The notes under the pieces were generated by a model that had not been told where the DNA came from, did not search any database, and saw only the letters and a list, made by a program, of their open reading frames with translations. A stretch of 64,000 bases of DNA from Parvibaculaceae bacterium (lineage in GTDB: Bacteria; Pseudomonadota; Alphaproteobacteria; Parvibaculales; Parvibaculaceae): positions 124,001-188,000 of the forward strand of contig JAPWJY010000008.1 in assembly GCA_028283765.1 (NCBI GenBank), read 5' to 3'. Shown piece by piece: positions 8,826 to 18,041 of this stretch (its first letter is position 1; every line of letters begins with the position of its first letter). Both the position numbers and the translations under genes were made by a program.

Positions 8826-9344
8826 TCAGACCATCAGGTCTCGCGGGCGGCCGAAGAAGACGGACCTGCCTTTGCCTTCGTCCACGTCCTTCCAGCTTTC
8901 GATATTGAAATCAAAGACAGCGAGTCCGCCGGTCGGCACGCCATTTTCGACCAGCAGGGCGACAGGGTTCTCCGGGTCTTCGGCCAGCGCCATGGCCAGC
9001 AGCACAAGGCCCGGATTATGGCCGACGAGCAGCAATGTCCCCACGGCGTCGTCGGTTGCGCGTATTTCCTCCAGCATCACATCGGGCATGGCATGATAAA
9101 GCTGGTCGCGATAGCTGACCGGCACGGTCCCGGCAAGCCTGACTTTCAGGGGTTCGAAGGTGGCAAGCGCGCGGGTGGCGGTGGAGCACAAAACCGCGTC
9201 GGGCTTGTAGGCGGAACGCATGATGTAGTCGGCCATGAATTTGGCCGTGCGACCACCGCGCTCGTTGAGGGGGCGATGATAATCGTCCTGGGCCGGATCA
9301 CTCCAGTCGGACTTGGCGTGCCGCATCAGACAGAGCCGTTTCAT
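8826..9344 (-). CDS. sixA: SixA-type histidine phosphatase
   Basis: This 172-residue cytoplasmic protein belongs to the histidine phosphatase (phosphoglycerate mutase-like) superfamily, SixA branch. The phosphohistidine loop reads LMRHAKSDW near residue 7, a second arginine lies in CSTATRALATF, and the distal histidine is in VGHNPG. SixA enzymes remove phosphate from protein histidines, for example in phosphotransferase systems. The length is usual for the family. It stands alone; the TerB-like gene about 120 bases upstream on the same strand may or may not share its transcript. Confidence 0.88.
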   Translation of the reverse strand: MKRLCLMRHAKSDWSDPAQDDYHRPLNERGGRTAKFMADYIMRSAYKPDAVLCSTATRALATFEPLKVRLAGTVPVSYRDQLYHAMPDVMLEEIRATDDAVGTLLLVGHNPGLVLLAMALAEDPENPVALLVENGVPTGGLAVFDFNIESWKDVDEGKGRSVFFGRPRDLMV

Positions 9345-9466
9345 GGGATCGCTTCCCTGGTTCGGGCCCCGGCCTCTGTTCTTTCAGAACAGATGGTAAC
9401 GGAGCTTTATTTCTTTCTCTGGCCGCGGACGTCGCAAGATATATGCCGCAAGGCCCTGTCTCGACG

Positions 9467-9883
9467 TCAGACCGGCATATGCCGGGCCCGTGCGCCCCGT
9501 TCGATGGCGGCTGCGATCAGCTTGTCGATGCGCAGCATCTCGCGGAACAGTTGCAGCAGGCGCGCTTCTTCCGGGTTGAAGGTCTGGTCGACAATGGCGA
9601 TTTCGACCGCCATGGCGTAGGCCGTCTCGCGCAGATGATCGGGAAGCGCTTCCTTGATGAGGCCGAAGACCGCCTCAAGCCCATCCTGCTCCTGAAGGAT
9701 CGCCCCGCATTCCTCCGCGACATAGATGAGGCGCTGCGGGTCGAAATCGTCGAACGGGGGCAGGTTCTGCACAATCCGTCCGATCTTGCCCAGTTCCCGG
9801 TCACTCATCTGCCGGTCGACGGCGCTCATGGTCACCATGATGTAAATCAGGGCCGTGGCGGGGCTGATCGTGGTGGTTTTCAA
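9467..9883 (-). CDS. TerB-family protein
   Basis: The 138-residue product is all-helical in character and matches the TerB (tellurite resistance B-like) family: the MSAVDRQMSDREL stretch and the later VDQTFNPEEARLL stretch form the two paired acidic metal-binding segments typical of the fold. Solitary TerB-like genes like this are common in alphaproteobacteria and usually have no proven link to tellurite. No other ter genes are nearby. It lies downstream of the DinG-like helicase on the same strand, with a gap of 33 bases, so they may be cotranscribed. Confidence 0.8.
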   Translation of the reverse strand: MKTTTISPATALIYIMVTMSAVDRQMSDRELGKIGRIVQNLPPFDDFDPQRLIYVAEECGAILQEQDGLEAVFGLIKEALPDHLRETAYAMAVEIAIVDQTFNPEEARLLQLFREMLRIDKLIAAAIERGARARHMPV

Positions 9884-9916
9884 CGGGTCTCTCCTTGAGC
9901 GTGGCGTGCAGCGAAC

Positions 9917-12874
9917 TTAGGTGTTCGGACCCGGGGCGGCAAGGCGTGACAGGTTTTCGCCGGAAAAGGCTGGCTCTTCCCTGAAAAAATCGCGGGTGGC
10001 GGCCACGGCCTCCGCCAGCCCGACCCGGGCGACCGGTATATCCGGGGGAAAGGCCGTGAGAAGGCGCGAGGGCAGGCGCGCATCGAGCATGACGAAGATG
10101 CCGCGATCCTGTGCGGAACGGATCAAGCGGCCAAATGCCTGCTTCAGACGTAGCCTCGTCAGCATGTCGTCATAATGGCGGGGACCGAAAAGCTGGCGGC
10201 GCGCCCGGTGCAGAATGTCGGGGCGCGGCCAGGGAGTGCGGTCGAACACGATCAGGCGGAGCGAGGCGCCGGGGACGTCCACCCCGTCGCGCACCGCGTC
10301 CGTTCCCAGCAGGCAGGCGTTGCGCTCGGCGCGGAAAATATCGACCAGCGTGCCGGTGTCGAGGGCGTCCACATGCTGGGCATAGAGCGACAGCCCCTGC
10401 GCTTCCAGCGGTCCCATCAGGCGGCCATGGACGGCTTCGAGCCGCCGGATCGAGGTGAAAAGCCCCAGCGCTCCGCCATTCGAGGCGAGGAACAGCGAGC
10501 GATAGGCCGCCGCCACAGCGTTGGCGTCGCGCGGATCGACGTCGCGCACGATCAGGACGCGGGACATCTTCGCATAATCGAAGGGCGAGGCCATCGCGGC
10601 CCGGCGTGGCGGGGTCACCAGATGACTCGCTCCGGTGCGCACTTCCGCCGAGGCCCAGCCGTCATCGCCGGCTGCATCTTCCGGCAGCCGGTCGCGGAGC
10701 GTGGCCGATGTGATCAGCACGCCATGGGCGGGTTCCAGCACGGCCTCGGCGAAGGGCAGGGTCGGGTCCTTCCAGTGGCGCGACATGCCGATGTCGACCT
10801 CATGGCCCCATTGCCGGTCGATCGAGAACCAGTCGACGAATTCGTCCGGCGTCCGTGTGGCGAGTCCCGCCAGCATATGCCGCCAGGCGGGGATAAGGAT
10901 GCGTCCGCGCCGGTCGAGACCGCGCGCCGCCGCGTCGATGCGGATGCGGGTGGCGGTGTCGAGTTCCTCCGCCTTGTCGTCCAGCCTCTGGCGCAGCATA
11001 TCGGCCAGCCGGGCAAGCGGGGCCATGAGCCGGGCAAGGGCCGCATCGAGCGCCGCTGCGGCCTCCGCCAGCCCCTCCACCATGGGTTCGGTTTCGGCTT
11101 CCAGCGAATAGCTGGTTTCGCTCTCGCTGGCCGCCCGGGCATGGACCTGCTGGCGGACAAGGGCGAGAAAGCGTTCGGCGGCTCCATGGGGCGCACCTTC
11201 ATTGAGCCGGGCGGACCATGCCGGACCGGGCAGCGCCAGCGCCGCCGCCAGCGCCTCGGCAAGGGCGGACCGGGCCTCTTCATGGTCGCCGGCCAGATCG
11301 CTGATCCGCTCTTCGAGCCCGCGTCCACGCCCGCGGCCGCTTTCCGCCCCTCTCAGCCAGCGGCGCAATTCAAAGCATTCCTGCGCGCTCAGATGGGCGG
11401 AGAAGGCGCTGTCGGCGGCATCGAACAGATGGTGTCCCTCGTCGAAGACGAAGCGCAGCCGGGCTTCCCGGCCGGAGGGGGCTTCCTCATTGTCGGCATG
11501 GGCCGCGATTTCGGTACTGGCCAGCTTGCCCTTGGCGGCGTTCAGGCGGGTCATGGCGAGATCGAGCGCTGCCTGCGTCATCACCAGCGCATGATTCGCG
11601 ACCACGATTTCGGCCCGGCGCGCCTTGCGCACGGCCTTTTCGATGAAGCATTTGCGGTAGTGCGGGCAGGCGGAATAGACGCATTCCCCGCGCCGGTCGG
11701 TCAGCCCGAAGGTGCCCCGGCCCGTCGGCGCAGCGATGCGGGGGCCGAGCCAGGCGGGAAAATCGCCGCCAACCATGTCGCCGTCGCGGCTGGCTTTGGC
11801 CCAGCGGGCGACCAGCCCCGCCGTCACGCCCGCGCCGCCCAGCGCCGCGCGCTCGGCGAATTCGGCATAGTTGAGCAGGCACAGATAATTTTCCCGGCCC
11901 TTGCGCACCACGGCCTTTTCCATGCGCTCGGCGGGATCGGGAAAGAGCCGCACAAGCTCCTGATCGAGCTGGCGCTGAAGATTCTTGGTGTAGGTCGAAA
12001 TCCAGACCGTCGCCTTGTTGCGTTCGGCCCAGAGGCTCGCGGATGCGATATAGCCCAGCGTCTTTCCGATGCCGGTGCCTGCCTCCGCGATCATCAGGCG
12101 CGGTTCGCCCGCGCGCTCCCGGGGCTCGAAGGCATAGGTCGCGATGGCGGCATAATCGCTCTGGCCGGGACGCTCCTCCGCATCGGGGCCGACCAGCGCG
12201 GCAAGGCGCGCGCGCGCCTCATCGGGGGAGACGGGCATGTGGCCGCCGGGAGCGGGCGGCGCGCGATCCTCCCACTCCGGCAATTCGTTCCAGATGTCGA
12301 AGCCCCGGGTCCGGGCAAGCTTCGCATCTCCCTTCGCCTGCTGGGGGAGAGGCCGGGCCTCCATCGCTGAACCCAGCGCCGCCAGCACTCCCTCGCCCCA
12401 GGGCCAGCCCGCCTGCGCCATCTGCATGGCGGTACGCCGGGCGGAGGGGCGGTCCGGGTAAGCCGGGTCCGCCAGCATGGTCATCAGCCGGAAGGCGGCC
12501 TCATGCAGGGTCAGGGCCTGCGCCTCCGCATCGGCGGGGGCCGGAAGGCCAAGCGCCCGGGCAAGGCCCGCAGGCGTTGGCAGGCACGGCTGCGCCGGGC
12601 AGACGAAGGCATAAAGCTCCAGCAGGTCAAGAACCCCGGACGAGGGCGGGGGCGTCTGGCGGCCCCGGCCGAGGCGGCGCATCAGGAAATCGGCATGAAC
12701 GGCCAGAAACGGCTCTTTCGCCAGCCGGGCCACGGCCTCATCGGGGGCGAGCATCTCAACCTCGCCGTCCATCGTCACCAGCACGGCGCCGGACGGGGCC
12801 GCCACCAGTGCCGGGCAATCCGGCAGGGCCAGACCCGCATGATCGGGAGAATCGGGGAGCGTCGGCAGGTTCAT
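9917..12874 (-). CDS. DinG/YoaA-type iron-sulfur DNA helicase
   Basis: This 985-residue protein is a superfamily 2 helicase of the XPD/DinG kind. Walker A is AEAGTGIGKT near residue 265 and the DEGH box near 485. Between them are cysteines in GECVYSACPHYRKCF that fit the Fe-S cluster domain. The last motif region includes DAVRDGVDVPG and the QAFGRLIR segment. The first 200 residues are not recognisable and may be a decayed nuclease-like domain. DinG-type enzymes unwind DNA with 5' overhangs, D-loops and R-loops. The ATG at 12874 is preferred over 12910. The TPR gene starts divergently 170 bases away. Confidence 0.88.
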   Translation of the reverse strand: MNLPTLPDSPDHAGLALPDCPALVAAPSGAVLVTMDGEVEMLAPDEAVARLAKEPFLAVHADFLMRRLGRGRQTPPPSSGVLDLLELYAFVCPAQPCLPTPAGLARALGLPAPADAEAQALTLHEAAFRLMTMLADPAYPDRPSARRTAMQMAQAGWPWGEGVLAALGSAMEARPLPQQAKGDAKLARTRGFDIWNELPEWEDRAPPAPGGHMPVSPDEARARLAALVGPDAEERPGQSDYAAIATYAFEPRERAGEPRLMIAEAGTGIGKTLGYIASASLWAERNKATVWISTYTKNLQRQLDQELVRLFPDPAERMEKAVVRKGRENYLCLLNYAEFAERAALGGAGVTAGLVARWAKASRDGDMVGGDFPAWLGPRIAAPTGRGTFGLTDRRGECVYSACPHYRKCFIEKAVRKARRAEIVVANHALVMTQAALDLAMTRLNAAKGKLASTEIAAHADNEEAPSGREARLRFVFDEGHHLFDAADSAFSAHLSAQECFELRRWLRGAESGRGRGRGLEERISDLAGDHEEARSALAEALAAALALPGPAWSARLNEGAPHGAAERFLALVRQQVHARAASESETSYSLEAETEPMVEGLAEAAAALDAALARLMAPLARLADMLRQRLDDKAEELDTATRIRIDAAARGLDRRGRILIPAWRHMLAGLATRTPDEFVDWFSIDRQWGHEVDIGMSRHWKDPTLPFAEAVLEPAHGVLITSATLRDRLPEDAAGDDGWASAEVRTGASHLVTPPRRAAMASPFDYAKMSRVLIVRDVDPRDANAVAAAYRSLFLASNGGALGLFTSIRRLEAVHGRLMGPLEAQGLSLYAQHVDALDTGTLVDIFRAERNACLLGTDAVRDGVDVPGASLRLIVFDRTPWPRPDILHRARRQLFGPRHYDDMLTRLRLKQAFGRLIRSAQDRGIFVMLDARLPSRLLTAFPPDIPVARVGLAEAVAATRDFFREEPAFSGENLSRLAAPGPNT

Positions 12875-13043
12875 GATGGCGCAGTATAGCCTGTCGGGCC
12901 GCTTTGCCACCGGCTTTCGGGAAAGCGCCGGATTTGTCCCGGGATCATTGATACAGGTGATTGAAACCTGTCCGGGGCGACAGGGATGGTGCGGCGCGCT
13001 ATATCTCTGTCCCGGCTTGTCCCAGCAATGGACCGTTCAGGTG

Positions 13044-13904
13044 ATGACACGTTTTGGTACGCTCCGCGTCCTTCCCCGGGATCTGTTCCTCGCGATGGCC
13101 CTTATCCTTTGCATGCTGCCGATCCGCGTCTCGGCGGCCCCGGCGCTGGATCAGGCGGAAAGCGCCTTTGCCGCGGGTGATTTCCAGCAGGCGGCCAGCC
13201 TTGCCCGGTCGCAGGGCGGGGCCGCGGGTTATGCCTTCGCGGCCCGGGCGCTCATCGCCTATGGCGACTATGTGGCGCCTCGCGACAAGGCCTGTGACAT
13301 ATTCAGGCAGGCGCAGTCGGATGCCCGGACGGCGCTCGATCTCGATCCTTCTTTCGCGCCGGCCCATATTTACGTCGCCATCGCCCTTGGTTTTGCCGCC
13401 CGCGCCGAAGGGGGGCTCGCCGCCCATCTTCAGGGACTGCCCGGCATGGCGAAGATGCATATCGACCGGGCGATCGAGCTCAATCCCGGGGATCCATGGG
13501 CCTTCGCCGCGCTTGGTGGCTGGAATCTGGAGATTTCCTATGCCGGGGGCGTCTTCGGGGAGGAGCTTTACGGCGCGTCCGTCAAGGCGGGCCGCAACGC
13601 CTACGAGAAGGCGCTTCAACTCGATCCGCAGGCCGTCCTGATCCGCTATCAATATGCCCTGCAACTGGCGGCGCTCGGGCAGGCCGGCATGGCGCGCGAT
13701 GCCCGGGTGCAGCTTGCGGCCATTATCGCCTCAAGTCCGCACGATGCGGTCGAACGCTATACGCTTGCCGCCGCCCGCGATCTGGATCGCGCCCTTGCCT
13801 CCGGCAAGGCGGATGCGGTGCAGGGCATCATCCATGTGCGCATGGGCGATCCGGCGATCCTGCCCGATGCGGGCCCCGCAAATCCCAAGGGGATGGGCCA
13901 GTAA
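13044..13904 (+). CDS. Secreted TPR-repeat protein
   Basis: This 286-residue protein has a signal peptide (residues 1-31, hydrophobic core LFLAMALILCMLPI, likely cut after VSA) and then helical repeats of the tetratricopeptide type. Examples are the units ending ALDLDPSFAPAHIYVAIAL, AIELNPGDPWAFAALGG and ALQLDPQAVLIRYQYALQL. It is therefore a periplasmic adaptor or scaffold of unknown partner. The ATG at 13044 is chosen because the signal peptide begins there; the frame is open upstream to 12873 but that stretch lacks coding character. DUF952 and pyrD follow on the same strand. Confidence 0.75.
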   Translation: MTRFGTLRVLPRDLFLAMALILCMLPIRVSAAPALDQAESAFAAGDFQQAASLARSQGGAAGYAFAARALIAYGDYVAPRDKACDIFRQAQSDARTALDLDPSFAPAHIYVAIALGFAARAEGGLAAHLQGLPGMAKMHIDRAIELNPGDPWAFAALGGWNLEISYAGGVFGEELYGASVKAGRNAYEKALQLDPQAVLIRYQYALQLAALGQAGMARDARVQLAAIIASSPHDAVERYTLAAARDLDRALASGKADAVQGIIHVRMGDPAILPDAGPANPKGMGQ

Positions 13905-13977
13905 GTCCGTGATTTTATGAGCCGAACAGCCATGAATGCTCTAGAATGCCGTTCCTGCGGCGTGAAACGGGACGGAC

Positions 13978-14325
13978 ATGACGGCGGATATCATCTACAA
14001 GATACTCACGGAAAAAGAATGGCGTGACGCCGAAGCCGAGGGGGCCTTTTCAGGCTCCGCCGTCGATCTGGCGGACGGTTTCATCCATTTTTCCACGGCG
14101 GCGCAGGTGGCGGAAACGGCGCGGCGGCATTTCGCCGGACAGGACGGGCTCACCCTCCTCAGCGTTGATGCGGGCGAACTCGGCAAGGCGCTGAAATGGG
14201 AACCGTCGCGCGGCGGCGATCTTTTTCCCCATCTCTACCAGAAGCTTCTTTTCGAGGCGGTGATCGACGCCGTGCCGTTGCCGCTCGCGCCCGATGGCGG
14301 GCATGTCTTCCCCGACAATCTCTGA
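13978..14325 (+). CDS. DUF952 family protein
   Basis: The 115-residue product fits the DUF952 family: it starts IIYKILTEKEW, has the conserved GFIHFSTAAQV segment and ends with a HLY..L motif and LAPDGGHVFP. The family is small, cytoplasmic, without a proven function, and common next to pyrD in alphaproteobacteria as here. The pyrD start follows after 22 bases, so the two are probably translated from one transcript. Confidence 0.88.
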   Translation: MTADIIYKILTEKEWRDAEAEGAFSGSAVDLADGFIHFSTAAQVAETARRHFAGQDGLTLLSVDAGELGKALKWEPSRGGDLFPHLYQKLLFEAVIDAVPLPLAPDGGHVFPDNL

Positions 14326-14347
14326 CGTTTCCGCGAGTTTTCCGCCG

Positions 14348-15400
14348 ATGGATCTTTTCCCGCTCATCCGCCCCGTGCTCACGCGCCTCGATCCCGAGCT
14401 TGCGCATAATCTGACGCTCGGCGCGCTGAAGACGGGTCTGGGACCGCGGGCAAGGCAAGCTGATCCGGCCTCGCTGGCCGTCGATGTGCTTGGATTGAGA
14501 TTTGCCAACCCCATCGGCATCGCGGCGGGTTTCGACAAGAACGGCGAGGTGCCCGATGCGATGCTGGCGCTGGGCATGGGCTTTGCCGAGGTCGGCACCG
14601 TCACGCCCCGGCCGCAGGCGGGCAATCCACGGCCTCGCCTGTTCCGGCTGACGCAGGCGCGCGCGGTCATCAACCGGTTCGGCTTCAACAATGAGGGCCA
14701 TGCGGCTCTCAAGGCCCGGCTGGAGGCAAGGCGCGGGCGCGGCGGCGTGGTCGGCGTCAATATCGGCGCGAACAAGGACGCCAGCGACCGGATCGCGGAT
14801 TATGAGGCCGGGATTGCGGCCTTCGAGGGCCTGGCCAGCTATTTCGTGGTCAATATTTCCTCGCCCAACACGCCGGGCCTGCGTTCGCTTCAGTCCCGGG
14901 GCGAGCTTGAGGTGCTGGTGGGCAGGGTGCTCGCCGCGCGCAAGGGAAAGACCCCGATCCTGCTCAAGATCGCCCCTGACCTCAACGGCGAGGAACTGGC
15001 GGACATAGCCGCCGTGGCGCTGGCTGCCCCCCTCGACGGGCTGATCGTCTCCAACACCACCATCGCCCGGGCCGGGCTCGTGGCAGGGCCGCTCGCCCAG
15101 GAAACGGGAGGCTTGTCCGGCCGCCCGCTCATGACCATGTCCACCGTGGCGCTGCGCGAGATGTACCGGCTGACGCTGGGCCGTTTGCCGGTCATCGGCG
15201 TCGGCGGCGTCTCGTCGGGAGCGGACGCCTATGCCAAGATCAGGGCGGGCGCGTCGCTGGTGCAGCTTTATACCGCGCTTGCCTTCGAAGGCCCCGGCCT
15301 CGTGACCCGCATCAAGAAGGATCTGGCCGCTCTGCTGCTCGCGGATGGTTTCGCCAGCATCGCCGACGCCATTGGCGCCGATCACAGACAGGAAAAATGA
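14348..15400 (+). CDS. pyrD: Dihydroorotate dehydrogenase (quinone), class 2
   Basis: This 350-residue membrane-associated flavoenzyme oxidises dihydroorotate to orotate with quinone, the fourth step of pyrimidine synthesis. Evidence includes the N-terminal helical region MDLFPLIRPVLTRLDPELAH typical of class 2, the FMN-binding stretch ANPIGIAAGFDKNGE, NRFGFNNEG, the active-site region VNISSPNTPGLR and IGVGGVSSG near the end. The ATG at 14348 gives the usual family start; an earlier in-frame ATG at 14294 would overlap DUF952. Its stop overlaps the arsC start, so they are translationally coupled. Confidence 0.95.
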   Translation: MDLFPLIRPVLTRLDPELAHNLTLGALKTGLGPRARQADPASLAVDVLGLRFANPIGIAAGFDKNGEVPDAMLALGMGFAEVGTVTPRPQAGNPRPRLFRLTQARAVINRFGFNNEGHAALKARLEARRGRGGVVGVNIGANKDASDRIADYEAGIAAFEGLASYFVVNISSPNTPGLRSLQSRGELEVLVGRVLAARKGKTPILLKIAPDLNGEELADIAAVALAAPLDGLIVSNTTIARAGLVAGPLAQETGGLSGRPLMTMSTVALREMYRLTLGRLPVIGVGGVSSGADAYAKIRAGASLVQLYTALAFEGPGLVTRIKKDLAALLLADGFASIADAIGADHRQEK

Positions 15401-15747
15401 TGACGACCATCTATCATAATCCCCGCTGCTCGAAATCGCGCCAGACGCTCTCGCTGCTCGAACAGCACGGTCTCGATCCCGAGATCATCGAATATCTGAA
15501 AACGCCGCCGAGCGCGGCCGAACTGAAGGATATTCTGAAAATGCTCAAGATGACGCCGCGCGAGCTCATGCGCCGGGGCGAGGATGTCTACAAGCAACTG
15601 GGGCTCGAAGATGAAAGCCTGCCGGACGACAAGCTGATCGCGGCCATGGTGGAAAATCCGGTTCTCATCGAGCGGCCCATCGTGGTGCATGAGGGCCGCG
15701 CCGCCATCGGCCGTCCGCCGGAGAACGTGCTCGATCTTTTCGCATAG
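15397..15747 (+). CDS. arsC: Arsenate reductase, ArsC glutaredoxin type
   Basis: The 116-residue protein matches glutaredoxin-dependent arsenate reductase: catalytic cysteine in HNPRCSKSRQTL, the arginine in ENPVLIERPIVV and a final RPPENVLDL. It reduces arsenate to arsenite in the cytoplasm. No efflux pump or ArsR is near, so it may also be a general YffB/ArsC-like reductase. Its ATG overlaps the pyrD stop; a second ATG at 15400 is equally possible. A damaged second copy follows at 15780-16281. Confidence 0.92.
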   Translation: MMTTIYHNPRCSKSRQTLSLLEQHGLDPEIIEYLKTPPSAAELKDILKMLKMTPRELMRRGEDVYKQLGLEDESLPDDKLIAAMVENPVLIERPIVVHEGRAAIGRPPENVLDLFA

Positions 15748-15779
15748 GGCAGCATGAACGGCGACCGGCAGATTGTCGG

Positions 15780-16281
15780 GCGGTGGCGCGGCCAAACGGA
15801 AGGGTATTCTGAAAATGCTGAAGATGAAGCCTCGCGAATTGCTGCGCCGGGGGGAGAATGTTTAACAAGCAACTGGGGCTGGACGATGCTGGACGCGGGT
15901 CATCCCCGGTGTCCACGGATATATGCAATACAAGTAAAATATGCTGTCGATTGAACTGTCATCTAGAAAATGCCCGCCATTTTATTCTCGCGGAATTGCT
16001 GTGCATTCCACTGACGGGGAAATAATGTTTCATATACCCATACCGTGCGATTACGATGGCAGCACAAATTATTGTGATGGGGTAAGGTATGCTTTCAATC
16101 TTGTCCTGCCTTATATCGACGCATTGAGTGTTTTATTCTGAACAAATATAGTTTCAGATGACAAGCTGATCGCGGTCATGGTGAAAACCCGGTGCTCATC
16201 GAACGGCCCATCGTGGTGCATGAGGGCCGAGCCGCCGTCCGCCCGAGAACATACTTGATCTTTTCGCACAGAGCGGCCTGA
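15780..16281 (+). pseudogene. Broken second copy of arsC split by an AT-rich insert
   Basis: Two fragments repeat the intact arsC just upstream. Positions 15780-15890 match 15505-15617, and 16155-16281 match 15622-15765, including bases past the arsC stop. The left part has an extra A that makes a TAA stop, and the right part has lost bases, so neither is translatable as ArsC. Between them about 264 bases of AT-rich sequence (15891-16154) replace only a few bases of arsC. This looks like a tandem duplication followed by insertion and decay. Confidence 0.8.
15891..16154. other. AT-rich insert inside the arsC copy
   Basis: This stretch has clearly lower GC than its surroundings. It contains an open frame of 66 codons at 15941-16141 on the plus strand; an internal ATG at 16028 follows GGGGA and would give 38 residues. 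The peptide is unrecognised. I find no terminal inverted repeats or clean target duplication, so it is not a standard insertion sequence. It may be a fragment of foreign DNA. Confidence 0.5.
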
Positions 16282-16395
16282 ACAGATCGCATCATCCCGG
16301 TGACAGATGGTCATTGCCGTGGGCAGCCGCCATTATCGGGATGTGTGCGATGTCCATGGTGGCAGGTTTATTCAGGCTCTGAAGACGAGGGGGAT

Positions 16396-16839
16396 ATGAA
16401 AAAGACCATTGCGATATTGTTGGGGGGAATTCTGCTGCAAGGCTGCACTTCCACTGTCGAAAAACCAAAACTTGCAGAAAATCAATACAACAGCTTTTCC
16501 GCAGCGCTGGTCGCCGTGCAAAAATGCGTCGCGAGCGGTTATATCTCGCCCGAGACCGGAGCTTTCGGGCGGACCTATACGATCGAGAGTCTCAATACAT
16601 GGAATTTCGACAGTCAGCTTATGGACGGTTACATCAAGAGGGATTTCGCCAATATCCAGTTGTCGCAAGCTGACTGCAATACGCTTGCAATGAGTATCGT
16701 GGAGAAAAGAAACCAGCTTGCCGCGCGCAATGAGCAGATGAGGCAAAATGCCGAGGCGCAGCGGGATCTTGAAAACTCGATGCCGAAAAATACAACCTGC
16801 AATACAATTGGCACACAGACATTCTGTAACAGCTATTGA
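16396..16839 (+). CDS. Putative lipoprotein, 147 aa
   Basis: The product starts with a lipoprotein signal, MKKTIAILLGGILLQGC, with lipobox LLQGC, so it should be anchored to a membrane facing the periplasm. The mature part is a mixed sequence with five cysteines, a glutamine- and glutamate-rich helix (RNEQMRQNAEAQRDLEN) and a cysteine-containing tail. I do not recognise the family. A GAGGGGG ribosome site precedes the ATG at 16396. GC content is lower than in the next gene. The FUSC gene starts 44 bases downstream. Confidence 0.72.
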   Translation: MKKTIAILLGGILLQGCTSTVEKPKLAENQYNSFSAALVAVQKCVASGYISPETGAFGRTYTIESLNTWNFDSQLMDGYIKRDFANIQLSQADCNTLAMSIVEKRNQLAARNEQMRQNAEAQRDLENSMPKNTTCNTIGTQTFCNSY

Positions 16840-16883
16840 AGGCCCCTTGCTTGAAGGGGGCGCCATGAAGGTGGAGCAGACGG

Positions 16884-18026
16884 ATGTCTGGAAGGTTGCG
16901 CGGGTTCATCGGGAAATACAGCGCCCCGCTGCGGCTGACGGCGCAGCTCGTCATCGCGGGAGAGTTCACCTATCTCATGACGGGCTGGATTGGCCTGCCA
17001 CAGGCGATCTGGGCCGTGTTCACATCCATTATCGTCATCCAGAGCAATGTCGGCAGCTCATTGAAGGCCGCCATCGACCGGCTGATCGGTACGCTGGCGG
17101 GAGCCGCCATCGGCTTTGCCGTCGCCAGCGTCGAAATCCGCCTTCCCCAGATCGGGCCCTATGTCCTGCTGATCGCGCTGGCGCCGACCGGGCTTCTGGC
17201 CGCGCTCAACCCCAGCTTCCGCATCGCCCCGGTGACGGCGGCGATCATGCTGCTGTCGAAATATGGGCTCTCCCCGTTTGCGACGGCGCTCGACCGGGTG
17301 TTCGAGATTTCCGTCGGCGGCGTCATCGGCATCATGGTTTCCGTCCTGATCCTGCCGGCCCGGGCGCATAAGAATCTCTATACGGAGATATCGGCCACGC
17401 TGGCGGCCGTCGCCGATGCGCTCATCCTGCGGGTGGGCACCTTGAGCGCGCCGGTCGATCCAGGCGCCGCCAGCCTGCAGCAGGCGAAAGCCAAGGCGCA
17501 TCTTGCGGCAGCCGAGAAGCTGGAGGGCGAGGCGCGTCAGGAGCGCCGCGCCCGGCTGACCGATGAGCGCGATCCCTCCGCCCTGGTGCGGACCTGCCGC
17601 AGGCTTTACACCAACCTGCTCATTCTCAACCGCGCGCTCGACCGGCCCCATGATAGCAACGCCATGGCGATTGCGGCCGGGCCCCTGATCGAGGCGTCGG
17701 AAAGCATCGCCGTCATCATGCGGGCGTTTGGAACAGCCTTGCAGGAGGCGTCTCCGCCGCCATCGCTCGATGCCGTGGACGTGGCGCTGGCCGCCATCGA
17801 CGCCGCGCTGGCGGATATCCGCCAGAAACATGTGCTGCGCGATCTGCCGGGCGCGCAGGTGCAGGATCTGTTCACGCTGATGTTCGTGTTCCACCAGTTC
17901 CGCCGCGACCTCAAGGACATGCAGGCGCGTGTCGGCGAGGTTGCCGCCGAAGGGGCCGCGCAGCGGCTGACCGGTGGAAAAAATGCCGGAAATGAAGAAA
18001 AAACCGCAATCGAGCGGGCCAACTAA
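16884..18026 (+). CDS. FUSC-family membrane transporter
   Basis: This 380-residue inner-membrane protein has about five to six hydrophobic helices in its first 160 residues, including the FUSC-type stretch WIGLPQAIWAVFTSIIVIQ and ISVGGVIGIMVSVLILPARA. A long helical cytoplasmic part follows. FUSC proteins, such as AaeB, export aromatic acids or fusaric acid. This one is about half the length of AaeB and has one membrane block, like the ArAE/YgaH-type short members. No membrane-fusion protein is nearby, so the substrate is unknown. It ends 85 bases before a convergent SDR gene with a strong hairpin in between. Confidence 0.8.
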   Translation: MSGRLRGFIGKYSAPLRLTAQLVIAGEFTYLMTGWIGLPQAIWAVFTSIIVIQSNVGSSLKAAIDRLIGTLAGAAIGFAVASVEIRLPQIGPYVLLIALAPTGLLAALNPSFRIAPVTAAIMLLSKYGLSPFATALDRVFEISVGGVIGIMVSVLILPARAHKNLYTEISATLAAVADALILRVGTLSAPVDPGAASLQQAKAKAHLAAAEKLEGEARQERRARLTDERDPSALVRTCRRLYTNLLILNRALDRPHDSNAMAIAAGPLIEASESIAVIMRAFGTALQEASPPPSLDAVDVALAAIDAALADIRQKHVLRDLPGAQVQDLFTLMFVFHQFRRDLKDMQARVGEVAAEGAAQRLTGGKNAGNEEKTAIERAN

Positions 18027-18041
18027 TCCCCACCCCGGTTT

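Noticed and set aside
9370-9400. Hairpin CTGTTCT/AGAACAG between sixA and the TerB-like gene
   Set aside because: Only seven base pairs with no T tract in either direction, so I do not call it a terminator.
9467-9883. Tellurite resistance operon
   Set aside because: Only a single TerB-like gene is present, with none of the other ter genes.
16155-16281. Second functional arsC gene
   Set aside because: The copy has an early stop, lost bases and a large insert, so it cannot encode ArsC.
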